From Syntrophaceae bacterium (lineage in GTDB: Bacteria > Desulfobacterota > Syntrophia > Syntrophales > Smithellaceae): a DNA stretch of 49,692 bases. Position 1 is the stretch's first letter, and each line of letters starts with the position of its first letter. A model generated the notes under the pieces. That model was not told the DNA's origin. It worked only from the letters and a program-made list of their open reading frames with translations, and ran no database searches. A program made the translations under genes and the position numbers. Below, in pieces: positions 7,838 through 15,738 of the stretch. The stretch covers positions 1 through 49,692 of the forward strand of contig PLGI01000091.1 of the NCBI GenBank assembly GCA_003139775.1. Reading direction: 5' to 3'.

Positions 7838-9772
7838 CTATTTTTTGTTGCGAATGTTGAGAGCGCCTCCTGCTAAAATGATTTGCTTTTGCCTTGCGGA
7901 CAAGATGCAATTTACATAAAACGAAGTGCCCCTGGTTTTGTTTTGCACTAAAAGCTTACCATTTCCGGCAATTATTTTTCTTACCTCTACAATTTCCAGT
8001 TCGTCTCCCTGATCAATTTTATCATAGTCGCTCTCGATACAGAAAGTCAGAGGCAAAATACCGAAATTAATCAAGTTGGCGGCGTGAATTCTCTCAAAGG
8101 ATTTGGCGATTACCGCGCCGACTCCCAGATACATGGGACACAAGGCGGCGTGTTCACGCGAAGAACCTTGACCATAAGACAGCCCTGCCACGATAATATT
8201 TTGTTTCCCTGCTTTTTGTATTACTTGAGCGCGACTGGCAAATGTGGCATCGACGTTTTCAAAAACAAACTCGGAATATTTAGGAATGTTCGAACGGTAT
8301 TTCATCCGTGCGCCGGCGGGAATAATATGGTCTGTGGTTATTTTATCGCCGACCTTGATTGTTACCTCGGCTTGAATAATGTCTGAAAGTTCAGAATTTC
8401 TGGGTAGAGCGCCTATATTAGGACCGCGATAAATTTTTGCTGAAGATTTTTTCTTTTCCGGCCGTATAATCATGGAATCATCAATAGAAAATTTCTCAGG
8501 TATTTTAACTTTAGGATAGCTTATTTTTAAATCGCGGGGATCGGTGAAGTGTCCGGTAATTACTGCCGTAGCGGCAGTTTCCGGGCTCACCAGATAAACA
8601 TTGGCATCCATGGTTCCCGAACGTCCCAGGAAATTACGGTTGGACGTACGCAGTGATACGGCGGCTGATTTAGGACTTTGGCTGTTGCCGATACAAAAGC
8701 CGCAGGCGTTTTCCATAATTCGCGCTCCGCAGGCGATCAAATCAGCAAGATAACCGTTCTGGGCGAGTTCTTCCAGCACCTGCCTAGATCCGGGCGCGAT
8801 AACAAAACTAATATTGGGGTGAGCCACTTTTCCTTTTAAAATTTTAGCCACGGTAACTAAATCTTTGTAGGAAGAATTGGTGCAGCTGCCGAGACAAACC
8901 TGATCAACGGCAATTTTTTTCATTTTCCTGACGGTGCTGATATTGTCCGGGCTGTGGGGCTTAGCCGTCAACGGTTCAATTTTGGACAAATCAATATTAA
9001 CTATTTTGGCGTAGCTGGCGTTTTTATCTGCTTTGAGCTCTGTAAAATCGGATTCTCTTTGCTGAGAACGCAGGAAAAGGCGTGTCATTTTATCACTGGG
9101 GAAAATGGAGGTTGTTACGCCGCATTCCGCGCCCATATTGGTGATCGTGGCGCGTTCGGGAACGCTGAGAGATGCGACACCTTCACCACCATACTCGAAT
9201 ACAGTGTTGACGTTTCCTTTGGTGGTAAAGATTTCCAACACCTTGAGAATGACATCTTTGGAGGAAACCCACGGTTGGAGCTTACCGGTAAGGTTAATTT
9301 TAATAACTTTAGGACAAATCAGATAAAAGGGTTTCCCGGCCATAGCCAGCGCGACATCAAGGCCTCCCGCGCCGATAGCAATCATAGATAGCGCTCCGCA
9401 GGTAGGAGTGTGACTGTCCGAGCCGATAAGAGTTTTTGCCGGTTTACCGAATCTTTCCAGATGAACCTGATGGCAAATGCCGTTCCCCGCGCGGGAAAAA
9501 ACAATGCCGTATTTTTGCGCCACACTCTGCAAGTAGCGATGATCGTCCGCGTTTTCAAAGCCGATCTGGATCGTATTATGATCAATATAACTGACGGACA
9601 GCTCGGTTTTTACTTTAGGTATATTCATGGCTTCAAATTGCAGATAGGCCATGGTACCTGTGGCGTCCTGAGTCAGGGTTTGGTCGATACGAATGCCGAT
9701 TTCTTCTCCCGGCACAAGATTGCCGGAGATTAAATGTTGCGCGAGAATTTTTTCAACTAAATTTTTTCCCAT
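7838..9772 (-). CDS. Aconitate hydratase
   Basis: 644 aa, the compact bacterial aconitase type rather than the ~890-aa AcnA. The [4Fe-4S] ligands are seen in 'VCLGSCTNSSY' and 'ENACGFCIGNSQSP'. 'GSDSHTPTCGALSMIAIGAGG' is the substrate-loop region, and the C-terminal swivel domain has 'GLSYGQGSSREHAA' with the catalytic SSR. It isomerises citrate to isocitrate, the step just before the neighbouring icd product. The two genes read in the same direction with a repeat between them. The ATG at 9770-9772 gives the family-like N-terminus (MGKNLVEKIL). The 3' end (about 7838-7860) is a short Arg/Lys-rich tail. Confidence 0.94.
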   Translation of the reverse strand: MGKNLVEKILAQHLISGNLVPGEEIGIRIDQTLTQDATGTMAYLQFEAMNIPKVKTELSVSYIDHNTIQIGFENADDHRYLQSVAQKYGIVFSRAGNGICHQVHLERFGKPAKTLIGSDSHTPTCGALSMIAIGAGGLDVALAMAGKPFYLICPKVIKINLTGKLQPWVSSKDVILKVLEIFTTKGNVNTVFEYGGEGVASLSVPERATITNMGAECGVTTSIFPSDKMTRLFLRSQQRESDFTELKADKNASYAKIVNIDLSKIEPLTAKPHSPDNISTVRKMKKIAVDQVCLGSCTNSSYKDLVTVAKILKGKVAHPNISFVIAPGSRQVLEELAQNGYLADLIACGARIMENACGFCIGNSQSPKSAAVSLRTSNRNFLGRSGTMDANVYLVSPETAATAVITGHFTDPRDLKISYPKVKIPEKFSIDDSMIIRPEKKKSSAKIYRGPNIGALPRNSELSDIIQAEVTIKVGDKITTDHIIPAGARMKYRSNIPKYSEFVFENVDATFASRAQVIQKAGKQNIIVAGLSYGQGSSREHAALCPMYLGVGAVIAKSFERIHAANLINFGILPLTFCIESDYDKIDQGDELEIVEVRKIIAGNGKLLVQNKTRGTSFYVNCILSARQKQIILAGGALNIRNKK

Positions 9773-10288
9773 TTACTATTCCTTGGGCAAAAGAACAATG
9801 GCGATTGTTAGTTCGTATATATCCTCTTCTTGCCGAGGCAATATGCTTTTGGTTATAAATTGGTGCGTTATTATCTTTCCGAAAAAGGTGAAAGATCGTA
9901 TTTATAGCCGCGAACTTATATAATAAACTTGGCAGATAATCAACAGGCAAAAATCTTATAAGAAAGGATATAATCACGGGTATGAACCCCAAAGCAAGTT
10001 CTGGGAAAAGTTTCCGCAGCAAGCTGCAGGGTATTATACCCCTGCTTATACGGGATAATTCGGCTAACAAACTTTTATTCGCTTCGCTTTTAAAGTTTGA
10101 GTCTCATTACCCTCCGCTTTGCGGGATTGTTCAACCTGCAATCTTCAGTTCACTATGTTTCTGAAGCTTGGGTATCATTAATATAGTCCCACTTAGCTTC
10201 GGACGTGGGATAATTCAACTTATAGATATTACTGTACTTCGTTTGTAATATCTGAGTTTCATTAGAATTGGAGTTTCACAATAAAAAG
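9773..10288. repeat. Intergenic family B hairpin mosaic
   Basis: No gene is seen here. From about 9975 it is a chain of family B units: GGGTATGAACC..., AGCAAGCTGC, GATAATTCGGCTAAC, a stem-loop with ATTCGCTTCGC in the loop, GAGTCTCATTA, then further units with the loops TTCACTATG and CTGTACTTCG, ending in GAATTGGAGTTTCACAATA. Each unit has a different stem sequence that still pairs (for example ATAGATATTAC with GTAATATCTGAG). Positions 9780-9970 are AT-rich spacer that may hold the acn promoter. Confidence 0.65.
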
Positions 10289-10323
10289 CAACGGGCTTTG
10301 GAATCGTTTTCCAAAGCCCGTTG
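10289..10323 (-). terminator. Rho-independent terminator
   Basis: CAACGGGCTTTGGAA pairs with TTCCAAAGCCCGTTG around a short loop, a 15-bp stem. On the minus strand it is followed by CTTTTTAT, and on the plus strand by TTGTTTT, so it can work both ways. It lies 36 bp past the stop of the NlpC/P60 gene and should end that transcript. Confidence 0.9.
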
Positions 10324-10359
10324 TTGTTTTACACTGTTTATTTTTATAGCGGCTAGGCT

Positions 10360-11319
10360 TTAAGCGCCAGCGCCAGTGCCATTATTATCTAAACCTTTTA
10401 CTCGAACGGCGCGCTGAAATCTTTTTTGATAATAGGGTGTGTCCAGGCTGTCAATACGGACGACTTTCCTCTTGGAGGATGCGTGAACAAATTCATTATT
10501 GCCTATGTAAATTCCCACGTGCCCTAATGACCGTTTTGTATGGAAAAAAACAAGATCACCTTCCGTCAGTTGTTCACGGGCGATACTGACACCGACTTTG
10601 GATTGCTGGCGCGCATTACGGGGTAATGTTATATCGAAAATACGATAGATTTTTTGGACGAAAGAGGAACAGTCGATTCCTTTTAATGAAGAGCCGCCAA
10701 ATCTATATGGCGCGCCTAGGAATCCTGTTGCCACTTTTACGAATAACTGTACTTCATCGGGGCTGTTCCATTTGCCTAAGAGTTCTTCCTTTTTTACCAG
10801 TTCGGGTGATTCGTCAGCGCTTGCGATATCTTCTTCATCTTCATCGGCCAGCGAATTATCGTCATCTTCCGCAGCTTCATTTTCTTCTGAGATATTGGGT
10901 ACTGATTTATGGGTTGACCTGGCCAGAACAAGTTTTTGTCCAACTCGTAAGCTTTTTTGGTTGATATGGTTAAGAGCCATTATTTTTTTCATGGGGAGTT
11001 GCGTTTTTCTAGCTATTTTGGATAGAGTATCCCCTTTCCTGACGGTGTAATAAACCGGCTTTGATTTTGACTTGGCAGTGGATGTTGAGGATCCTTCTGA
11101 GGATATATTTAAAATCTGTTTTGGTTTAATTGCGGTGTTCTGAAGATTATTATCTTCCTTGATTTTATCAATGCTGACGTTAAGTTTTTTGGAAATGCTG
11201 TAAAGACTGTCACCTTTTTTTACTTTGTATTGTACTGCCAGAGCGTCCGTGTTAAAGCTAAATAATAAACAGAAGAGGACAAAAAGTCCTGAAAATACAA
11301 AAATCTGTCGTTTCATCAT
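10360..11319 (-). CDS. Secreted LysM-NlpC/P60 peptidoglycan endopeptidase
   Basis: 319 aa. A signal peptide occupies residues 1-28 or so (hydrophobic core then 'TDALAVQY'). Two LysM repeats follow: 'YKVKKGDSLYSISKKLNVS' at about 31 and 'YTVRKGDTLSKIARKTQLP' at about 91. They bind glycan. An acidic linker of Asp/Glu/Ser (about 145-180) leads to the NlpC/P60 domain. It has the catalytic Cys in 'GIDCSSFVQ' and His in 'LGHVGIYIGN'. Such enzymes cut the D-Glu to diamino-acid bond in stem peptides during wall growth or division. It is a single-gene unit with its own terminator. Confidence 0.93.
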   Translation of the reverse strand: MMKRQIFVFSGLFVLFCLLFSFNTDALAVQYKVKKGDSLYSISKKLNVSIDKIKEDNNLQNTAIKPKQILNISSEGSSTSTAKSKSKPVYYTVRKGDTLSKIARKTQLPMKKIMALNHINQKSLRVGQKLVLARSTHKSVPNISEENEAAEDDDNSLADEDEEDIASADESPELVKKEELLGKWNSPDEVQLFVKVATGFLGAPYRFGGSSLKGIDCSSFVQKIYRIFDITLPRNARQQSKVGVSIAREQLTEGDLVFFHTKRSLGHVGIYIGNNEFVHASSKRKVVRIDSLDTPYYQKRFQRAVRVKGLDNNGTGAGA

Positions 11320-11426
11320 GAAGTGCCTCCTTACTTTTTGGGGGTACCATTTTATTAACGGTGTACATATTTCGATTTAATATCATACTAGTAACCGAAA
11401 AACGAAGACCAATTTACTGTACACAC

Positions 11427-11460
11427 TGATTAGACATTATTTGCAATAAATGTCTAATCA
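11427..11460. other. Inverted repeat in the nlpC-mtgA intergenic region
   Basis: TGATTAGACATT and AATGTCTAATCA form a perfect 12-bp stem with a 10-base AT-rich loop, about 110 bp upstream of the NlpC/P60 start. No T-run follows, so a protein-binding site or hairpin is more likely than a terminator. The rest of 11320-11646 is AT-rich and shows no gene. Confidence 0.5.
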
Positions 11461-11646
11461 ACTACGCGACTGGCCTATGACTTACTAAAAATATACCTGT
11501 CTGTCAAATCTATTTTACAATCTTTTTTTAATGTTGTATGATAAATAGCTATTTAGATTAATGATTTTGTGAAAAGTAGCCGCCGCTTCGCGACGTAAAT
11601 TATCATTGGATTTTGCGTGTATTTTCGGTTATTGCAATATATGGTT

Positions 11647-11854
11647 ATGCCAATTCGCTTGTAAGTTACCACCTTGCAGGCGGTAATTACCGGTAAGGTA
11701 AAAATTTGATTTACTATTCACTCCCCTTCGGGATGCGCTTCCGGTCTTTGGCTAACTTTGTTGGCAGCGTCGTTGGCTTCCTCAACGTATGAGTAATACG
11801 TCTGCGGAGCCTCCTCCTTGCCGCTTCGTTATCCGTTGAAATCGAAATGGCATT
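11647..11854 (+). repeat. Family A repeat, long form
   Basis: About 208 bp between ATGCCAATTCGC and GAAATGGCATT. It carries the family core (TTTGGCTAACTTTGTTGGC, GTCTGCGGAGCC, CTCCTTGCCGCTTCG) plus an extra internal segment of about 80 bp near its left end with AAGTTACCACCTTGCAGG and GGTAATTACCGGTAA. The same extra segment is present in the copy at 23132-23337, which shows a distinct long subfamily. It ends 80 bp before the mtgA start, so it may carry or affect the mtgA promoter. Confidence 0.85.
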
Positions 11855-11934
11855 AAATGATTTTCAGGCTAATTTTATCGTTAATCCCTTGCCTGAAAGC
11901 GGTTGAAATCATCGAAATTTGTAGAAGGATTATT

Positions 11935-12762
11935 ATGCGTTCTTGGAAAAAAATTATTTTTATAGCTTTTCTTTTAATTGCCACTTATTTTATTGTTGAT
12001 ATAGGACGCTACTTTATTTATCCCAATCTGGCTTATCTGAAAAAAAATCGTCCCCCCAAAACGGCTTTTATGCAATACAGGGAAAAAGTATGGCAAAAAA
12101 AGGGGATAAAAAGAAAAATTACAAATATTTGGGTGCCTCTTTCCAGAGTATCTCCTTACGTAATGAAAGCTGTAATTATCGCGGAAGACGATAAGTTCTG
12201 GTCTCACGATGGATTTGACTTTGAAGCCATGCAAAAAGCGCTGGAGAAAGATATCAAGAAAAAGAAGTTTAATGCCGGCGGCAGCACAATCTCTCAGCAA
12301 CTGGCGAAAAATTTGTACCTTTCTCCTGCTAAAAATCCTGTAAGAAAAATCAAAGAGGCGATACTTACCTGGCGAATGGAGAGGCAGTTAAGTAAGAGAA
12401 GGATTATGGAGCTTTACTTAAATGTAGTCGAATGGGGCGATGGAATTTTTGGGATTGAAGCGGCGGCGCGAAAAAATTATGGAAAAAGCGCCGCCGAATT
12501 GACGGCCCGTGAAGCGGCAACGCTGGCCGCGGTTATACCGAATCCCCACAGATATAAACCTAATGGCACCTCAAGATATGTAGAAAATCAGTCGGAAAGA
12601 ATTTATCAAATCATGGTACGCCGCGGTATTGTTATACCGGAGTATGATGACGTGATTTCCGAAAAAGATGAAAATAATTCCGAAACGTCCGTAAAAGAAA
12701 AAGCCGCGCAAGGAGAACAGAGCACAAGCTCTGAACCCCTTAACACGGAAAACAAAAAATAA
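11935..12762 (+). CDS. mtgA: Monofunctional biosynthetic peptidoglycan transglycosylase
   Basis: 275 aa. Start set at 11935 (MRSWKK), which has AGAAGG just upstream; the longer reading from 11857 has no good site. One membrane anchor (residues about 6-25) is followed by a GT51 domain: 'IIAEDDKFWSHDGFD' with the catalytic Glu, 'AGGSTISQQLAKNLYL', 'RKIKEAILTWRMERQLSK' and 'LYLNVVEWGDGIFGIEAAAR'. It polymerises lipid II into glycan strands on the outer face of the inner membrane without a transpeptidase domain. The C-terminal tail of about 40 residues is polar and low-complexity. It reads alone, away from the NlpC/P60 hydrolase. Confidence 0.94.
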   Translation: MRSWKKIIFIAFLLIATYFIVDIGRYFIYPNLAYLKKNRPPKTAFMQYREKVWQKKGIKRKITNIWVPLSRVSPYVMKAVIIAEDDKFWSHDGFDFEAMQKALEKDIKKKKFNAGGSTISQQLAKNLYLSPAKNPVRKIKEAILTWRMERQLSKRRIMELYLNVVEWGDGIFGIEAAARKNYGKSAAELTAREAATLAAVIPNPHRYKPNGTSRYVENQSERIYQIMVRRGIVIPEYDDVISEKDENNSETSVKEKAAQGEQSTSSEPLNTENKK

Positions 12763-12993
12763 CCCTGAAGGGAATTGGTTTTATAATATTTGGTAGTGGG
12801 GAAGTTTGAAATAAAAAATTTTATTCATCTTAATAATATCTGACAAATGCGTTAAGTATCGTATATTTAAAAGGCTTTTCAATATATTTGACCTGACCTT
12901 TTGAGTTAAGTGTAACTTAACTGTCAAGGGGTGATATTTTCACCTGGCAGTTAGGATGTGATGTAATTATATGGCATTATGACAAGAATAGTC
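12763..12993. other. Intergenic region with a short inverted repeat
   Basis: No gene seen. GTTAAGT-GTA-ACTTAAC at 12905-12921 is a 7-bp inverted repeat, followed by GGGGTGATATTTTCACC at 12929-12945, which can also fold. Next comes TAATTATATGGCATTA, the conserved start of the leader shared with the second ompA-like gene. Confidence 0.45.
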
Positions 12994-13022
12994 TTGACTA
13001 AAAAGATTTATTTTATTATTAG
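12994..13022 (+). promoter_or_regulatory. Sigma-70-type promoter of the first OmpA-like gene
   Basis: TTGACT, a 17-base spacer, then TATTAG. The same arrangement (TTGACA, 17, TATTAA) lies at the matching place before the second copy at 14130. Conservation in both duplicated leaders supports function. The leader from here to the start codon is about 90 bases and ends in AGGACGAAAGG, the ribosome site used by both genes. Confidence 0.75.
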
Positions 13023-13113
13023 AAATATCATCCATGGGAAGAATATATGTTTAAGATGTGAATTGTTTTTCCAAAACGTCAATTTATTAAAGTTAGGACG
13101 AAAGGGGGGTATT

Positions 13114-13797
13114 ATGAAAAAAATTGGTATGTTAGTGTTTATTATTATGATGATGGCTATAGTCACGGCAGTGCAGGCGGAAGACAGGGCCGGTGGTTTA
13201 TCCGCCTTGACTATGGATGCTAGGATTAGTGATGGTAACGCACCAGCTATGGCACCAGTCAGGGCCGGTGGGTTGCCCGCCATCACTGTGGATGAAAGGA
13301 TCCCTAACTGTACCTGTCGTACCGATCCCTCCTGCTGTCCTAAACCAATAGTCGCACCTGCACCAGTTCCAGAACCAGTCCCAGAACCTGCTCCGGTTGT
13401 GGTTCCTCCTCCTGCACCAGCTCCCAAGCCTGTCATTATTGAAAAAGGCAGACAGACACTTAATGTCGAATTCGATTTTGATAAATCAACCATTAAGAAA
13501 GGTTACTACCAAGACATCGATAATCTGGCTGGAGTGATGAAACAATATCCTGATCTTAACGTCGTAATCGAAGGACATACGGATAGTGTGGGTACCGCTG
13601 CGTACAATAAAAAACTTTCCCAGCGACGAGCTGAATCTGTAAAGAAATACATGGTCGAAAAAGGCGGTATTGATGCAAATCGTTTAAAGGCACAGGGATT
13701 CGGTGAGGAAAAACCGATTGCCAGCAATAAAACGAAAGAAGGGCGGCAGCAGAACCGTCGCGTAGAAGCAGCAGTCGATTATCTAATCGAGAAGTAA
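13114..13797 (+). CDS. OmpA-family protein, first of a tandem pair
   Basis: 227 aa from MKKIGMLVF, preceded by GGACGAAAGGGGGG; the in-frame extension to 12979 covers the promoter. A signal peptide ends near 'VQAEDRAGG'. The mature N-terminus has two related units ('RAGGLSALTMDARIS' and 'RAGGLPAITVDERIP'), then a Cys-rich patch ('NCTCRTDPSCCPKP') and a Pro/Ala/Val linker at about 75-105. The OmpA C-like domain starts 'LNVEFDFDKSTI' and has 'EGHTDSVGTAAYNKKLSQRRA' (in two stretches) and 'GFGEEKPIASNKT', the peptidoglycan-binding residues. There is no beta-barrel, so it is likely a periplasmic peptidoglycan anchor. It is a duplicate of the gene at 14219. Confidence 0.9.
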   Translation: MKKIGMLVFIIMMMAIVTAVQAEDRAGGLSALTMDARISDGNAPAMAPVRAGGLPAITVDERIPNCTCRTDPSCCPKPIVAPAPVPEPVPEPAPVVVPPPAPAPKPVIIEKGRQTLNVEFDFDKSTIKKGYYQDIDNLAGVMKQYPDLNVVIEGHTDSVGTAAYNKKLSQRRAESVKKYMVEKGGIDANRLKAQGFGEEKPIASNKTKEGRQQNRRVEAAVDYLIEK

Positions 13798-13824
13798 ATT
13801 TTCCGCTTCTAATAACTTAACAAC

Positions 13825-13862
13825 AATTAAGAACCCCGCAGTAAACTGCGGGGTTCTTAATT
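13825..13862 (+). terminator. Rho-independent terminator after the first OmpA-like gene
   Basis: AATTAAGAACCCCGCAGT pairs fully with ACTGCGGGGTTCTTAATT around an AA loop, one of the longest perfect stems in the window. It lies 28 bp past the stop codon. The A/T-rich outer stem can serve as the U tract in either direction. Confidence 0.88.
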
Positions 13863-13887
13863 GAGAAATAAACAGATATTTTAATTT

Positions 13888-14019
13888 TATCCCTCTATAC
13901 GCACAGTCTCCGGAACAGTCACTAAGGTTTCAGATAGTTATACAATTCATTTAACAACACCTGAGCAAACCAAACTCAAGGTTAGGCTATATGGTATAGA
14001 TGCTCCCGAGACAGCTTGA
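13888..14019 (+). pseudogene. Thermonuclease (SNase-like) N-terminal fragment
   Basis: Reading in frame to the TGA at 14017, the segment gives 'GTVTKVSDSYTIHL' followed by 'KLKVRLYGIDAPETA' then stop. This is the start of the staphylococcal nuclease fold: the GxVxxVxDGDT strand and the RLxGIDAPE motif, which holds the catalytic Arg and metal-binding Asp. Nothing of the remaining ~90 residues follows; the sequence runs directly into the duplicated ompA leader. The fragment has no start codon with a clear ribosome site. It is best read as a gene truncated by the tandem duplication of the ompA unit. Confidence 0.7.
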
Positions 14020-14129
14020 ATTCTATGGCAGTTAATTCCAACTGACCGCTGTAAGGTCATGTGGTCTTTTTCTTGTGGTGCCCCATGCCGTAAATAATTA
14101 TATGGCATTAAAAAATGATAAGAATATCT

Positions 14130-14158
14130 TTGACATAAAATATTTATTTTAGTATTAA
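14130..14158 (+). promoter_or_regulatory. Sigma-70-type promoter of the second OmpA-like gene
   Basis: TTGACA, 17-base AT-rich spacer, TATTAA. Near-consensus, and matching the promoter at 12994. A third leader at about 14844 keeps TTGACA but its -10 position is lost to a terminator. Confidence 0.8.
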
Positions 14159-14218
14159 GAAACAACATTTATTGAAGGCGTAAATTATTTTTTAAAATTA
14201 GGACGAAAGGAGAATTTT

Positions 14219-14719
14219 ATGAAGAAAATTGGAATGTTAGTTTTTGTTATGATGTTGGTAGCTTTTGTCACGGCAGTGCAGGCGGAAACAAGGGCCGGTG
14301 GTTTACCGGAATTGGTTGTGGATAAGAATATTAGCGACTGTCCAAAATGTCCCGTCCCCGCTACCCTCGTCACCATCGTACTTAATGTTGAATTCGATAC
14401 CGACAAGGCCGTTGTCAAAGATGAATATAGAAATGAAATCAAGAAGGTAGCCGATTTCATGAAAACGTATCCCAAAACTACTGCTGTGATTGAAGGTCAT
14501 ACCGACAATGTTGGTACGGCAGAATACAATCAAAAGCTGTCCGATGCCCGCGCAAACAGCGTCCGGCAATACCTGATCAACAACTTTGGGATCAAGGCGT
14601 CCCGTCTAACCGCTGTCGGTTATGGACTGACTAAGCCGATTGCCAGCAATAACACAGAAGAAGGGCGGCAGGAGAACCGCAGAGTTCAGGCTGTCATCAA
14701 AGCGATGAAGAAAAATTAA
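14219..14719 (+). CDS. OmpA-family protein, second of a tandem pair
   Basis: 166 aa, MKKIGMLVF start with AGGACGAAAGGAG upstream. Signal peptide ends near 'VQAETRAGG'. It keeps one 'RAGGLPELVVDKNIS' unit, a short 'DCPKCPVP' patch, and no Pro-rich linker. The OmpA C-like domain follows directly: 'LNVEFDTDKAVV', 'EGHTDNVGTAEYNQKLSDAR' and 'GYGLTKPIASNNTEEG'. The signal peptide and leader are closely similar to those of the gene at 13114, so the two arose by tandem duplication, with later gain or loss of the linker and second unit. Role is probably peptidoglycan attachment in the periplasm. The differing linker length could set a different reach from the membrane. Confidence 0.9.
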   Translation: MKKIGMLVFVMMLVAFVTAVQAETRAGGLPELVVDKNISDCPKCPVPATLVTIVLNVEFDTDKAVVKDEYRNEIKKVADFMKTYPKTTAVIEGHTDNVGTAEYNQKLSDARANSVRQYLINNFGIKASRLTAVGYGLTKPIASNNTEEGRQENRRVQAVIKAMKKN

Positions 14720-14750
14720 ATTAACAATTTCAGAATTCTGAAAAGACTTA

Positions 14751-14786
14751 AGGCTCCATGACTACTGAAAGGTTATGGGGCCTTTT
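14751..14786 (+). terminator. Rho-independent terminator after the second OmpA-like gene
   Basis: AGGCTCCATGAC pairs with GTTATGGGGCCT (one mismatch or wobble at two sites), followed by TTTTTCTT. It lies about 30 bp past the stop. A weakened form of the same element lies at about 14041-14076 upstream of the second gene. Confidence 0.8.
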
Positions 14787-14869
14787 TCTTGTGGTGCCCT
14801 ATGTCGTAAATAATTATATGGCATTTAAAAACGATAAGAATACCTTTGACATAAAATATTTCAATAAAA
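14787..14869 (+). repeat. Third, gene-less copy of the ompA leader
   Basis: The sequence GTGGTGCCCTATGTCGTAAATAATTATATGGCATT ... CTTTGACATAAAATATTT (shown here only in part) matches 14075-14145, upstream of the second OmpA-like gene. The match stops at the -10 element, where a terminator stem begins. It marks the right end of the tandem unit and is what an extra round of duplication followed by loss of the gene would leave. Confidence 0.75.
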
Positions 14870-14898
14870 AAGGGCAGGATCATGATGGTCCTGCCCTT
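14870..14898. terminator. Hairpin terminator
   Basis: AAGGGCAGGA pairs with TCCTGCCCTT around a 9-base loop and is flanked by A-runs on the left and AAAATAAAT on the right. It faces the convergent CBS gene as well as the ompA leader remnant, and may act on either strand. Confidence 0.7.
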
Positions 14899-15019
14899 AA
14901 AATAAATAATCTAATACCGGTTCTAAATCAAAGCGCTATTTTTTTATTGGCAACGTAGCCGGGCGCATAACCTGATACCCTGAATAACCTGAAGGTCACG
15001 TGGGGGCACGTGACGTCAC

Positions 15020-15105
15020 ACGTGCCTGGGGCGGCGTCGTCGGCTTCGGGAATGTTTGTAGAATACGCCTAATCGCCTCTTCCTTGCCGCTTCAATATCA
15101 TCATT
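15020..15105 (+). repeat. Degenerate family A repeat fragment
   Basis: GGCGTCGTCGGCTTC, GAATACGCCTAATCGCCTC and TTCCTTGCCGCTTCAATATC match the middle and right parts of family A. The left terminus is missing and the right terminus is altered. A GTGGGGGCACGTGACGTCACACGTG palindromic cluster (14999-15023) lies directly to its left. Region 14900-15019 shows no gene. Confidence 0.6.
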
Positions 15106-15131
15106 CTTAATTGTTTAAAGTGATATCATGC

Positions 15132-15575
15132 CTAGTACTTCCCGCCAATATAATCGCTCAGGTGATCAATTAGAATATCCTTCTGGGAGATAGTTGATTT
15201 TACAACGTCTCCAATGGAGATGAGTCCAACAAATTTACCTCCGTCGAAAACGGGCACATGCCTTATGTGTTTCCCGGTCATCAGCACCATGCAGTCCTCT
15301 ACCGGAGTATCAGGCTTTACCGTGTACATTTTATTAGAAGGTGTCATAATCTCTTTTACACTGGTTTTCATGGAAGTTTTACCCTTCAAAATGATTTTCC
15401 TCGCATAATCACGTTCCGTGATTATACCAACAACCTTATCCTTTTTATCAACGACCATTAATGCCCCGATTTCTTTTTCCGCCATGAGTTTCAGGGCATC
15501 AAGAACCAAAGCCTCCGGCAGAATCGTCCATAGCTGCTTCACCTTGCTTTTTAAAAGATCGCTCACTTTCTGCAT
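15132..15575 (-). CDS. CBS-domain pair protein
   Basis: 147 aa, made almost wholly of two CBS motifs. The first covers residues about 10-65 ('EALVLDALKLMAEKEIGALM', 'VVGIITERDYARKI') and the second about 78-135 ('MTPSNKMYTVKPDTPVEDCM', 'HIRHVPVFDGGKFVGLISI'). Stand-alone CBS pairs bind adenine nucleotides (AMP, ATP or SAM) and act as energy sensors or protein modulators; the partner is not evident here. Start ATG at 15573-15575 is preceded by AGGGAGGTG. It is a single-gene unit between repeats and the sensor kinase gene. Confidence 0.9.
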   Translation of the reverse strand: MQKVSDLLKSKVKQLWTILPEALVLDALKLMAEKEIGALMVVDKKDKVVGIITERDYARKIILKGKTSMKTSVKEIMTPSNKMYTVKPDTPVEDCMVLMTGKHIRHVPVFDGGKFVGLISIGDVVKSTISQKDILIDHLSDYIGGKY

Positions 15576-15738
15576 AACCCAACACCTCCCTGTGAATTCA
15601 AAATATTTTACCTGTATTATGTTGTCATTTTAAAAGAAAAAGAAAAATATGGCAAACATTTCTACGAACTGATTTTTTCCGTTAGTACCGGAACATCGCA
15701 TCTGAGATGCCCCAAAAACGTCACAAGTCAAATTAAGA

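Noticed and set aside
9975-10280. Possible CRISPR array in the repeat-rich intergenic DNA
   Set aside because: Repeats are not evenly spaced, units are hairpin modules of varying sequence, there are no unique spacers of constant length and no cas genes in the window.
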